10,875 bases of DNA from assembly GCA_031273385.1 (NCBI GenBank), contig JAISRY010000101.1, positions 1 to 10,875 on the forward strand, in the 5' to 3' direction. This DNA is from Tannerellaceae bacterium (GTDB taxonomy: Bacteria; Bacteroidota; Bacteroidia; Bacteroidales; Tannerellaceae). Positions within the stretch are counted from its first letter, which is position 1, and each line of letters opens with the position of its first letter. The notes beneath the pieces are model-generated. The model had not been told where the DNA came from, did not search any database, and was given only the letters and a program-made list of their open reading frames with translations. A program made the translations under genes and the position numbers. Below, piece after piece: positions 1 to 6,540 of the stretch.

Positions 1-102
1 CGCCCTTTTTCGGAAATGCGTTTTTTACACATTTTCTCCAATTTTGACCGAAGCAGCAAGCTTTTTGGCTGAAATGACAATGATGTTGAGAGAATAGTTG
101 GA

Positions 103-183
103 AAACATCTAAGAGTTTCCCCGGAAACATCTAAGAGTTTTTTAAAAACATCTAAGAGTTTTCCGGAAAACATCTAAATGTTT
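103..183. repeat. Four-copy 21/22-bp-period direct repeat
   Basis: The unit AAACATCTAAGAGTTT occurs exactly at 103-118, 125-140 and 146-161. A diverged fourth copy, AAACATCTAAATGTTT, lies at 168-183. Start-to-start spacing is 22, 21 and 22 bp, about two helical turns, so all copies present the same DNA face. The linkers between the conserved cores are palindromic: GTTTCC-CC-GGAAAC (115-128), GTTTTT-T-AAAAAC (137-149) and GTTTTCCGGAAAAC (158-171). The array lies in AT-rich non-coding DNA about 570 bp upstream of the first gene. It could be an array of protein-binding sites, bent DNA, or a short intergenic repeat family. The sequence does not decide between these. Confidence 0.9.
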
Positions 184-690
184 TTCCGAAAAGTCGCAGA
201 TTTTTTGTGAACAAGCCTTAACGAAATGTTTTCAAACACTAATATGAAAAAGAATGACTTGATAATGAAATAAAAACTGCTCAAAAATCCCATCCAATTC
301 CAAACTGACAAAAAGATAGGTAGTCACGCATAAACAAGCCAAAAAAGCCTGAATACACCCGATGATATGCAGTACTATGTAGCATTTGTCCACCATTTCG
401 CCGTTTTCGCTGACAAAGTGAATTTCCTTAACCCCCTGTTTTCGGCGATAGAACCGACCAGCTCGTCCGGCGGTGCGATCCAGACGGTTTTCAGAGGGGT
501 AAAAATATCATTTTGTTATTTCGCCAATATCTGCAAAAACGAACGCTAAAACTATCAAAACGACAGATACGCGTAAACGCGAATCGCCGTTCACCGTCCA
601 AATACTCTCGCAAAGATGAGCTCCCGCTTGTATTCTTTGTGCCCTGTTTAAAGAATGAGGCGGGTGGAATGGTTTTTAGAAAGATTTTAC
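184..690. other. Gene-free AT-rich stretch
   Basis: I found no recognisable coding region here. The open frames are short, lack family motifs and mostly sit in AT-rich DNA. One segment, about 442-490, is richer in G and C than its surroundings and might be a remnant of coding DNA, but no frame gives a protein I recognise. No RNA gene or terminator is evident. A small inverted repeat GCGT-AA-ACGC occurs at 571-580 with no clear role. Confidence 0.55.
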
Positions 691-698
691 TAACTTTG
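691..698 (+). promoter_or_regulatory. Bacteroidota -7 promoter element for the oxidoreductase operon
   Basis: TAACTTTG matches the Bacteroidota primary sigma factor -7 consensus TAnnTTTG exactly. It lies 56 bp upstream of the ATG at 755, implying a leader of about 50 nt. I see no clear TTTG -33 element at the expected distance (about 667-671); the DNA there is only T-rich. It is the only good promoter match upstream of the run of genes from 755 to 6523, so it probably drives the whole operon. Confidence 0.65.
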
Positions 699-754
699 CC
701 GATTCTACGATTAGATGTTACAAACAGAATGGATATACTTAAAGCAAAAAAAAT

Positions 755-982
755 ATGGCGAAAGTGAAAGGGGCTGTTGTTGTCAATACGGAGCGATGCA
801 AGGGATGTAACTTGTGTGCAGTCGCTTGCCCTTCGGATGTCCTGGAACTGCATCCGCGTGAAGTAAACAACAAAGGGTATCATTACGTATATATGAAAAA
901 TCCTGCGGATTGCATCGGTTGTGCAAACTGCGGATTGGTTTGCCCTGACGGGTGTTTAACCATTTATAAAGTCAAAATATAA
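755..982 (+). CDS. 2-oxoacid:ferredoxin oxidoreductase delta subunit (two [4Fe-4S] ferredoxin-like)
   Basis: This 75-residue protein is a small bacterial-type ferredoxin subunit that passes electrons from the catalytic core of a 2-oxoacid oxidoreductase to free ferredoxin. It carries two classic cluster motifs: C15-x2-C18-x2-C21-x3-C25-P and C53-x2-C56-x2-C59-x3-C63-P, with a further cysteine at 67. There is no signal peptide, so it is cytoplasmic. The ATG at 755 follows an A-rich leader (AAAGCAAAAAAAAT) without a Shine-Dalgarno sequence, which is usual in Bacteroidota. The alpha-subunit gene starts 5 nt after its stop, and the beta and gamma genes follow, so delta leads the operon as in oorDABC/korDABC-type clusters. 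It matches proteins called VorD, KorD or OorD; the sequence does not settle which substrate name is right. Confidence 0.93.
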   Translation: MAKVKGAVVVNTERCKGCNLCAVACPSDVLELHPREVNNKGYHYVYMKNPADCIGCANCGLVCPDGCLTIYKVKI

Positions 983-987
983 CAGGT

Positions 988-2067
988 ATGGCAGAAGAGA
1001 TAAAACTGATGAAGGGTAATGAAGCCATTGCTCATGCCGCTATCCGGTATGGTACGGATGGTTATTTCGGTTACCCGATCACTCCGCAATCCGAGATTTT
1101 AGAGACGTTGATGGCCGAGATGCCCTGGGAGACGACCGGTATGGTGGTTTTGCAGGCCGAGAGCGAAGTGGCGGCGATCAATATGGTGTATGGCGGCGCA
1201 GGGTGCGGCAAACGGGTGATGACGTCGTCGTCGAGCCCGGGCATCAGCCTGAAGCTGGAGGGTATCTCCTACCTGGCCGGAGCGGAACTGCCGGCGTTGA
1301 TCGTCAACGTGATGCGCGGAGGCCCTGGACTGGGGACGATACAGCCCAGCCAGGCCGACTATTTCCAGACGGTAAAAGGCGGCGGCCATGGCGACTATCG
1401 CCTGATTACGCTCGCCCCGAACTCCGTGCAGGAGATGGCCGACTTTGTGGCGCTGGGCTTTGACCTGGCCTTTACCTATTCGAATCCGGCGATGATCCTG
1501 GCGGACGGTATTATCGGGCAGATGATGGAAAAGGTGGTGCTGCCTCCTTTCCGGCCGAGAAAGACGGAGGAGGAGATACGCGGGGAGTCGCCCTGGGCGG
1601 CGCTGGGCAAGCCGGCCGGCCGTAAGCCGAACATCATTACGTCGCTCGAGTTGGATCCCTCTATTATGGAAGAGAACAACAACCGTTTCCAGGCCAAATA
1701 CCGGCAGGTTGAGGAGCGTGAAGTCCGGTATGAGGAGATTTGTTGCGACGATGCGGAGTACCTGTTGATCGCTTTCGGTTCGTCCGCCCGTATCTGTCAG
1801 AAGACGGTAGAGATCGCCCGTGCGGAGGGGATAAAGCTGGGGCTGTTGCGCCCGATTACGCTATGGCCTTTCCCTACGAAAGCGCTGGCCGGTTATGCCG
1901 GCAGGGTGAAGGGGATGCTGTCGGTAGAACTGAACGCCGGACAGATGTTGGAAGATGTCCGCCTGGCGGTGAACGGGAGGGTAAAGGTGGAGCATTTCGG
2001 CCGTCTGGGCGGTATCGTGTTCACGCCGGATGAGATATTGGCCGCTTTTAAGGAAAAAATAATGTGA
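988..2067 (+). CDS. vorB: 2-oxoacid:ferredoxin oxidoreductase alpha subunit (VorB-type, 3-methyl-2-oxobutanoate dehydrogenase)
   Basis: The alpha subunit (359 residues) supplies the pyrimidine-side TPP-binding domain and the transketolase C-terminal-like domain of the enzyme that oxidatively decarboxylates a 2-oxoacid with CoA to acyl-CoA, CO2 and reduced ferredoxin. Family hallmarks are the KGNEAIAHAAIRYG N-terminus, GYPITPQSE at 28-36, the serine-rich TSSSSPGISLKLEG stretch at 79-92 and the MRGGPGLGTIQPSQADYFQ segment from 109. The C-terminal part from about residue 245 looks like the domain II region, with LLRPITLWPFP. Length is normal for VorB/KorA proteins. It resembles sequences annotated as 2-ketoisovalerate VorB, but the delta-alpha-beta-gamma order equals that of Helicobacter oorDABC (2-oxoglutarate). 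Substrate is therefore branched-chain 2-oxoacid or 2-oxoglutarate; family membership is much surer than substrate. Confidence 0.93.
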   Translation: MAEEIKLMKGNEAIAHAAIRYGTDGYFGYPITPQSEILETLMAEMPWETTGMVVLQAESEVAAINMVYGGAGCGKRVMTSSSSPGISLKLEGISYLAGAELPALIVNVMRGGPGLGTIQPSQADYFQTVKGGGHGDYRLITLAPNSVQEMADFVALGFDLAFTYSNPAMILADGIIGQMMEKVVLPPFRPRKTEEEIRGESPWAALGKPAGRKPNIITSLELDPSIMEENNNRFQAKYRQVEEREVRYEEICCDDAEYLLIAFGSSARICQKTVEIARAEGIKLGLLRPITLWPFPTKALAGYAGRVKGMLSVELNAGQMLEDVRLAVNGRVKVEHFGRLGGIVFTPDEILAAFKEKIM

Positions 2068-2075
2068 ACCATACT

Positions 2076-2246
2076 ATGAAGCGAGGAAGTAAGGCGGACG
2101 AAATCATGACATTATTGTTTATGTTATTGGCTATTGCCGCAGTGATCTGTTTCTTTGCCGCCGATAACCGGACGGTCTTTTTATGTCTGGGCGGCGCGGC
2201 TGTCCTCTTGAGGATAGCGCAGTATATAGGCCGGTTCGTCAACTAA
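2076..2246 (+). CDS. Small two-helix inner-membrane protein inside the oxidoreductase operon
   Basis: This encodes a 56-residue hydrophobic protein of no recognised family. After a charged N-terminus (MKRGSKADE) comes a first likely transmembrane helix at about residues 10-29, a tight polar turn D30-N31-R32, and a second helix at about 33-50, then a short basic tail ending GRFVN. The positive N-terminus and R46/R53 suggest both ends face the cytoplasm. I chose the ATG at 2076; an in-frame GTG at 2064 would add four residues and overlap the vorB stop. The gene lies 8 nt after vorB and 27 nt before the beta-subunit gene, on the same strand, so it is probably co-transcribed and translated with the enzyme. 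The position suggests a membrane partner or anchor for the oxidoreductase, which is inference. Coding status rests on clean membrane topology and tight spacing. Confidence 0.72.
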   Translation: MKRGSKADEIMTLLFMLLAIAAVICFFAADNRTVFLCLGGAAVLLRIAQYIGRFVN

Positions 2247-2273
2247 AATAGTCAACTGTCAATTAGAAAAAAC

Positions 2274-3038
2274 ATGGAACTCAACGAAATAATAAAGCCG
2301 GAGAACTTAGTATATGCTAAACCCGGATTGATGAACGACCATCCCATGCATTATTGCCCGGGATGCAGTCACGGCGTCATCCATAAATTGATCGCCGAAG
2401 TCATTGCCGATATGGGAATGGAGGAGGAGACGATCGGCGTCTCCCCCGTAGGGTGCGCCGTATTTGCCTACAACTACCTGGATATCGACTGGCTGGAGGC
2501 CGCCCACGGACGCGCCCCGGCTGTGGCGACGGCCTTGAAACGCCTAAACCCCGGGAAGATGGTCTTTACCTACCAGGGCGACGGCGATTTGGCGGCCATC
2601 GGTACGGCGGAGACGATCCATGCCGCCAACAGGGGGGAGAATATCGTGATCGTTTTTGTGAACAATGCCATCTATGGTATGACCGGCGGGCAAATGGCGC
2701 CCACGACGCTGGAGAAGATGCCGACGTCGACCTGCCCCTACGGGCGCATGGTGGAGCTGAACGGCTATCCGCTGAAGATCGCCGACCTGTTGGCGCTATT
2801 GGAGGGTACCTGCCTGGTTACGCGCCAGAGCGTACATACGGCGGCGGCGGTGAGGAAAGCGAAACGGTCGCTCAGGAAAGCGTTTGACAATGCGATGGCC
2901 GGCAAGGGGACGTCGATCGTGGAGTTTGTCTCTACCTGTTCGTCGGGTTGGAAGATGACGCCGGAAAAGTCCAACGACTGGATGGTAGAGAATATGTTTC
3001 CGTTCTATCCATTGGGGGATCTGAAAAATGTAGAATAA
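2274..3038 (+). CDS. 2-oxoacid:ferredoxin oxidoreductase beta subunit (thiamine pyrophosphate-binding)
   Basis: The 254-residue beta subunit binds the diphosphate of TPP and one [4Fe-4S] cluster, and forms the active site with the alpha subunit. The TPP/Mg motif is clear: G102-D-G-D105 followed by V129-N-N131 and IYGMTGGQMAPTT (133-145). Candidate cluster ligands are C28 and C31 (CPGC), C61 (SPVGC) and C222 (STCSSGW), the pattern of PFOR/OGOR small-type beta subunits. The HGRAPAVATALK segment at 78-89 is also typical. Length is in the usual range for KorB/VorA proteins. The start at 2274 follows an A-rich stretch. It is separated from the alpha gene by the small membrane-protein gene, which is unusual for this normally adjacent pair, and is followed after 15 nt by gamma. 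Alternative names are VorA, KorB and OorB. Confidence 0.93.
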   Translation: MELNEIIKPENLVYAKPGLMNDHPMHYCPGCSHGVIHKLIAEVIADMGMEEETIGVSPVGCAVFAYNYLDIDWLEAAHGRAPAVATALKRLNPGKMVFTYQGDGDLAAIGTAETIHAANRGENIVIVFVNNAIYGMTGGQMAPTTLEKMPTSTCPYGRMVELNGYPLKIADLLALLEGTCLVTRQSVHTAAAVRKAKRSLRKAFDNAMAGKGTSIVEFVSTCSSGWKMTPEKSNDWMVENMFPFYPLGDLKNVE

Positions 3039-3053
3039 AAAACAGCAAACGAG

Positions 3054-3596
3054 ATGAAACAGGAAATCATTATTGCAGGATTTGGCGGACAGGGCGTCCT
3101 GTCGATGGGGAAGATATTGGCATACTCCGGCCTGATGGAGGGAAAAGAGGTGAGCTGGATGCCCTCCTACGGCCCCGAACAGCGGGGGGGGACGGCCAAC
3201 GTGACGGTGATCCTGAGCGACGACCCCGTCAGCTCGCCCATCCTGAATACATACGATATTGCCATTATACTGAACCAGCCCTCCCTGGATAAGTTTGAAG
3301 ACAAGGTAAAACCGGGAGGCATCCTGATTTACGACGGCTACGGGATTCATGGCGGGATCAAGCGGAAAGACATTGACGTATACCAGGTGGATGCGATGGA
3401 TGCGGCGACGGAGATGAAGAATGAGAAAGCGTTTAATATGCTGATACTGGGTGGGCTGTTGAAAGTTGCCCCGATGGTGAAGCTCGAAAGCGTTTTGCTG
3501 GGCTTGAAGAAGTCCCTGCCCGAACGCCATCACCGGCTGCTCCCTATGAATGAGGCCGCCATAAAAAGGGGGATGGAGATTGTTCAAAAAAGATGA
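3054..3596 (+). CDS. 2-oxoacid:ferredoxin oxidoreductase gamma subunit
   Basis: The 180-residue gamma subunit belongs to the POR/KOR gamma domain family, which completes the four-subunit cytoplasmic oxidoreductase and contributes to CoA binding. It begins MKQEIIIAGFGGQGVL, with the hallmark GFGGQGV at residues 9-15, and has the second hallmark SYGPEQRGGTAN at 38-49. Length is typical. The codons for the second motif contain a run of eight G (3184-3191), a possible slippage point, but the reading frame is intact here. Its stop codon overlaps the ATG of the following porin gene by 4 bp (ATGA), so the two are probably translationally coupled. Names used for relatives are VorC-, KorC- or OorC-type. 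Confidence 0.92.
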   Translation: MKQEIIIAGFGGQGVLSMGKILAYSGLMEGKEVSWMPSYGPEQRGGTANVTVILSDDPVSSPILNTYDIAIILNQPSLDKFEDKVKPGGILIYDGYGIHGGIKRKDIDVYQVDAMDAATEMKNEKAFNMLILGGLLKVAPMVKLESVLLGLKKSLPERHHRLLPMNEAAIKRGMEIVQKR

Positions 3597-5701
3597 TCAG
3601 GCATTGTTTGTACATAGTTATTTTTCTGGTTATAACAATCACTGCCGGATCCGCCCAGGAAAGAGGGGGCGGCGGCAGGGGGAGGGGCCTCTCGTTGTCC
3701 GACCGCTCCTCCCTGGCTCCGGAAGCGCCCGACAGCGTGATGCCCGTCGATAGCGTGGCGAGGGTGCGCGTCGTGGCATACCGGCTGACGCGCGACGTGG
3801 GAGACCCCTACGTCGCCCCTATGGACACCAACCGGCTCAACTTCGGCAACAGCACACTGGTGGAGGGAAACTCCCTTGCGGTAGGCTATCTTTCCAACCT
3901 GGGCAACCCGGCGCAGAGCCGGATCTTTTCGGAACGGAAAGAGCCGCGCGACTTTATCTTCGCCGACGCTTACGATTACTATATCACGACGCCGGAAAAT
4001 GCCGCCTACTACGATACAAGGCTACCCTACACCAACATCCTCTATACGTCGGGAGGCGCCTCCACGAATAAGGAAGACCGGCTGAAAGGCGTCTTGACGT
4101 GGAACTTCGGGAAGCGGATCAACCTTGGCGCCGAGATGGACTATATCTATGCCCGCGGGCTGTATGCTTCGAATGGGAATAAGCCGCTGAGCTACCGGAT
4201 TTTCGGGAGTTACCGTTCAGACCATTACGAAGCGTTCGGCTACCTCAGCAATTACAACCTGCTGAACTACGAGAACGGCGGCCTCTCGGACGACACCTAC
4301 CTGACCGATCCCGACAACCATGCCGAGAAAGACAAGAGCGTCCAGCGGAAAAGCTACCCCACCCGCTATTACGACACCTGGAACCGCGTGCGCGGCAAAC
4401 AGTATTTCCTTTCGCACCGGTATAACCTGGGCTTTTACCGCGAGACGGACAGGACGGATGAAGAGGGGAATCCGGTCGAGAAGTTCGTCCCGGTGTCCAG
4501 CATTGTCCATACGTTTGAGTATGAAGATAACCGGCGGCGTTTCATTTCGAACATCAACCTTGACACGAGCTACGTCAAGCCCGACCCCGCCTTTACCGAC
4601 CCTACCCATCGCAAACGGCTGGATGCGGTCTACGGCCTCGACGTGAGCCTGGATGATTTCACCTCCGCCTGGGCGTTGAAGAATACCGTCGCCCTGTCCC
4701 TAAGGGAGGGGTTTCAGGATTGGATCAGGTTTGGGCTGTCGGCTTTCGCCCGTATCGAAAAGCGGCGGTTCAGCCTGCCGGCTAAAATCCCCGGACTGGA
4801 GTATACGGAGACGGGAAGCTATGGCGATCCGCTTCATCTGGATTATGCGCCGTATGATGTCTATGACGAGTTTTCCACCTTTTTGGGCGGCGAGCTTTCC
4901 AAACGGCTGGGCAGTGTGCTGACCTACAGTGCGCGCGGCGAGTTTTGTCCCGTAGGGGATGATTTGGGCGAGATACGGCTGAATGGGGATTTGCAGACCA
5001 ACCTCCAGGTGTTCGGCAGGAAAGCGACGATCAGGGCTAACGGCTATTTCCGGAATGTCAGGCCGGCGTTTTACCAGCGGCATCACCATTCCCGCTATTT
5101 CTGGTGGGATACTGCCTTTTCGAACACACAGCAGTTTTATGCCGGCGGCGAAATCAGCCAGGAGTTGACCCGGACGACCCTTTCCGCTTCGGTGGAGGGG
5201 ATACGGAACCATGTCTACTTCGACCTCGACGGGCTTCCCCGCCAGCACAGCGGACTGATACAGGTGATCTCCGCCCGCTTGAAGCAGAACCTCTATTTCC
5301 GCGCCTTGGGATGGGAGAACGAGGTGGCTTACCAGTCTGCCACGAACAGGGATATCCTCCCCCTGCCGCCGGTCAGTTTGTATACCAACCTGTTCCTGCA
5401 CGTCAAGTTGGCGAAAGTGCTGACCGTACAGATCGGCGCCGACATGCACTACAACATCGCCTATTACGCCCCCTATTACGAACCGGCGACACAGCAGTTC
5501 CGCTTGCAGGATGAGAAGAAGATAGGCGGCTATCCGTTGATCAACGGCTATGTGAATTTCCACCTGAAACAGGCGCGGTTTTTTATTATGGGGTATAACC
5601 TCAGTTCTCTGTTCGTCGATCCCGACTACTTCTCCCTGCTGCATTATCCACTTAATCCGATGGTCATACGCATGGGTATTTCGGTTACATTCAATAATTG
5701 A
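3593..5701 (+). CDS. Putative outer-membrane beta-barrel porin (Bacteroidota Porin_10-like)
   Basis: This 702-residue protein has a signal peptide with hydrophobic core at about residues 6-18 and a likely signal peptidase I site after ITAGSA (residue 21). A low-complexity Gly/Arg stretch follows (about 24-33). The rest is rich in aromatic residues and in alternating polar/hydrophobic segments consistent with beta strands, ending in MGISVTFNN, a barrel-like C-terminus with a late Phe. It resembles proteins annotated 'putative porin' (PF14121 type) in Bacteroidales. No TonB plug domain, SusC features or lipobox are visible. It should sit in the outer membrane as a channel of unknown cargo. It overlaps the gamma-subunit gene by 4 bp and is followed after 6 nt by a periplasmic SBP-domain gene. 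Family assignment is from overall character, not a catalytic motif. Confidence 0.8.
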   Translation: MIRHCLYIVIFLVITITAGSAQERGGGGRGRGLSLSDRSSLAPEAPDSVMPVDSVARVRVVAYRLTRDVGDPYVAPMDTNRLNFGNSTLVEGNSLAVGYLSNLGNPAQSRIFSERKEPRDFIFADAYDYYITTPENAAYYDTRLPYTNILYTSGGASTNKEDRLKGVLTWNFGKRINLGAEMDYIYARGLYASNGNKPLSYRIFGSYRSDHYEAFGYLSNYNLLNYENGGLSDDTYLTDPDNHAEKDKSVQRKSYPTRYYDTWNRVRGKQYFLSHRYNLGFYRETDRTDEEGNPVEKFVPVSSIVHTFEYEDNRRRFISNINLDTSYVKPDPAFTDPTHRKRLDAVYGLDVSLDDFTSAWALKNTVALSLREGFQDWIRFGLSAFARIEKRRFSLPAKIPGLEYTETGSYGDPLHLDYAPYDVYDEFSTFLGGELSKRLGSVLTYSARGEFCPVGDDLGEIRLNGDLQTNLQVFGRKATIRANGYFRNVRPAFYQRHHHSRYFWWDTAFSNTQQFYAGGEISQELTRTTLSASVEGIRNHVYFDLDGLPRQHSGLIQVISARLKQNLYFRALGWENEVAYQSATNRDILPLPPVSLYTNLFLHVKLAKVLTVQIGADMHYNIAYYAPYYEPATQQFRLQDEKKIGGYPLINGYVNFHLKQARFFIMGYNLSSLFVDPDYFSLLHYPLNPMVIRMGISVTFNN

Positions 5702-5707
5702 CCCGGC

Positions 5708-6523
5708 ATGAAATCCCGCAAATGGATAGCGCTGTATGGCGTGTTGTTGTTTCTGGCCGTCGCGGTCATGGCATTGCTGAGGCCGGCGGCGAAAGAGGAT
5801 ACGGGGGTGCGTGATTATGCCGCCATCAGCGAAGAGGGAATCCTGCGGCTGGTGACGGAATATGGCCTGTCGGGGTATTATGTGTCGGGCGATACGATCG
5901 AGGGATTCCAGTACGAACTGATCAGGGCGATCGCCCGGGTCTCCGGCCTGGAGGTGCATACCGCCCTGGAGACGACCCTGGCGGAAAGCTTCAGGGCGTT
6001 GGATAGCCGTGCCTGCGACGTGATCGCCCGGAATATTCCGGTGACGAGCGACATCAGGGACGGCTACCTGTTTACCGACCCGGTGGTCATGGATAAGCAG
6101 GTGCTGATACAGCGGACGGCGGAAGCGAACGGCGGCGTGGAGGTGATACGTAACCAACTGGATTTAGCCGGGAAAACGATTCATATCCCCCTTGGCTCCC
6201 CGGCGCTGACGCGGCTGCAGAACCTGGAGCATGAGATGGGGGATACCCTCTATATCGTGGAAGATGAGGCCTACTCTTCGGAGCAGTTGGCGATCATGGT
6301 TGCCGCAGGCGACATCGACTATGCGGTATGCGGACGGCGGACGGCGCTCGTCCTGCAAAGCAGGCTGGACGGAATTGATGTGGATACGGATATCGGTTTT
6401 ATCCAATTGCAGGCGTGGGCGGTACGGAAAGAGTCGCCCATCCTGCTGGACAGCCTGAATAGCTGGCTCCGCCAAATACGGGAAAACGGATGGTACGACG
6501 CGATATATCGCCGCTATTATTAA
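5708..6523 (+). CDS. Orphan periplasmic SBP_bac_3-type solute-binding domain protein (MltF N-domain-like)
   Basis: This 271-residue protein has a basic N-terminus (MKSRK) and one hydrophobic helix at about 6-24 without a lipobox cysteine, so it is either secreted to the periplasm or anchored by an uncleaved signal. The remainder looks like a family 3 solute-binding fold: an early EGFQYELIRAIARVSGLEV segment, CDVIARNIPVTSDIRDGYLFTDPVVMDKQVLI in lobe 1, GKTIHIPLGSPALTRLQNL after the crossover, and a terminal WLRQIRENGWYDAIYRRYY. The same domain forms the N-terminal half of MltF lytic transglycosylases, but this protein stops where a transglycosylase domain would begin. No ABC permease or ATPase is near, so a transport role is doubtful. 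It begins 6 nt after the porin stop and probably shares its transcript. Ligand unknown. Confidence 0.82.
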   Translation: MKSRKWIALYGVLLFLAVAVMALLRPAAKEDTGVRDYAAISEEGILRLVTEYGLSGYYVSGDTIEGFQYELIRAIARVSGLEVHTALETTLAESFRALDSRACDVIARNIPVTSDIRDGYLFTDPVVMDKQVLIQRTAEANGGVEVIRNQLDLAGKTIHIPLGSPALTRLQNLEHEMGDTLYIVEDEAYSSEQLAIMVAAGDIDYAVCGRRTALVLQSRLDGIDVDTDIGFIQLQAWAVRKESPILLDSLNSWLRQIRENGWYDAIYRRYY

Positions 6524-6540
6524 ATATATAGAATTATGAC

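Noticed and set aside
367..549. 60-codon plus-strand open frame
   Set aside because: No recognised motif, no promoter or ribosome-binding context, and it crosses a mixed GC-rich/AT-rich boundary in gene-free DNA. An opposite-strand frame here (ATG at 396, stop at 232) is equally unconvincing.
513..767. 84-codon plus-strand open frame before the delta subunit
   Set aside because: It contains the -7 promoter element and overlaps the delta start in another frame, so it is probably untranslated leader and upstream DNA.
491..883. 130-codon minus-strand open frame opposite the delta subunit
   Set aside because: It runs antisense through the promoter and the first cluster motif of the ferredoxin-like gene and has no family features.
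2238..2262. Short direct repeat GTCAACT (2238-2244, 2251-2257) followed by GTCAA
   Set aside because: The copies are short, and the first lies partly in the end of the small membrane-protein gene. It is probably chance or a simple intergenic sequence.
2796..3587. 263-codon minus-strand open frame opposite beta and gamma subunits
   Set aside because: It is antisense to two well-supported genes and reads as a composition artefact rich in His, Gln and Arg.
4700..6157. 485-codon minus-strand open frame opposite the porin and SBP genes
   Set aside because: It spans the boundary between two good plus-strand genes, and its composition (many His, Gln, Arg, Ile) is that expected from the complement of GC-rich codons. 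No domain is recognisable.
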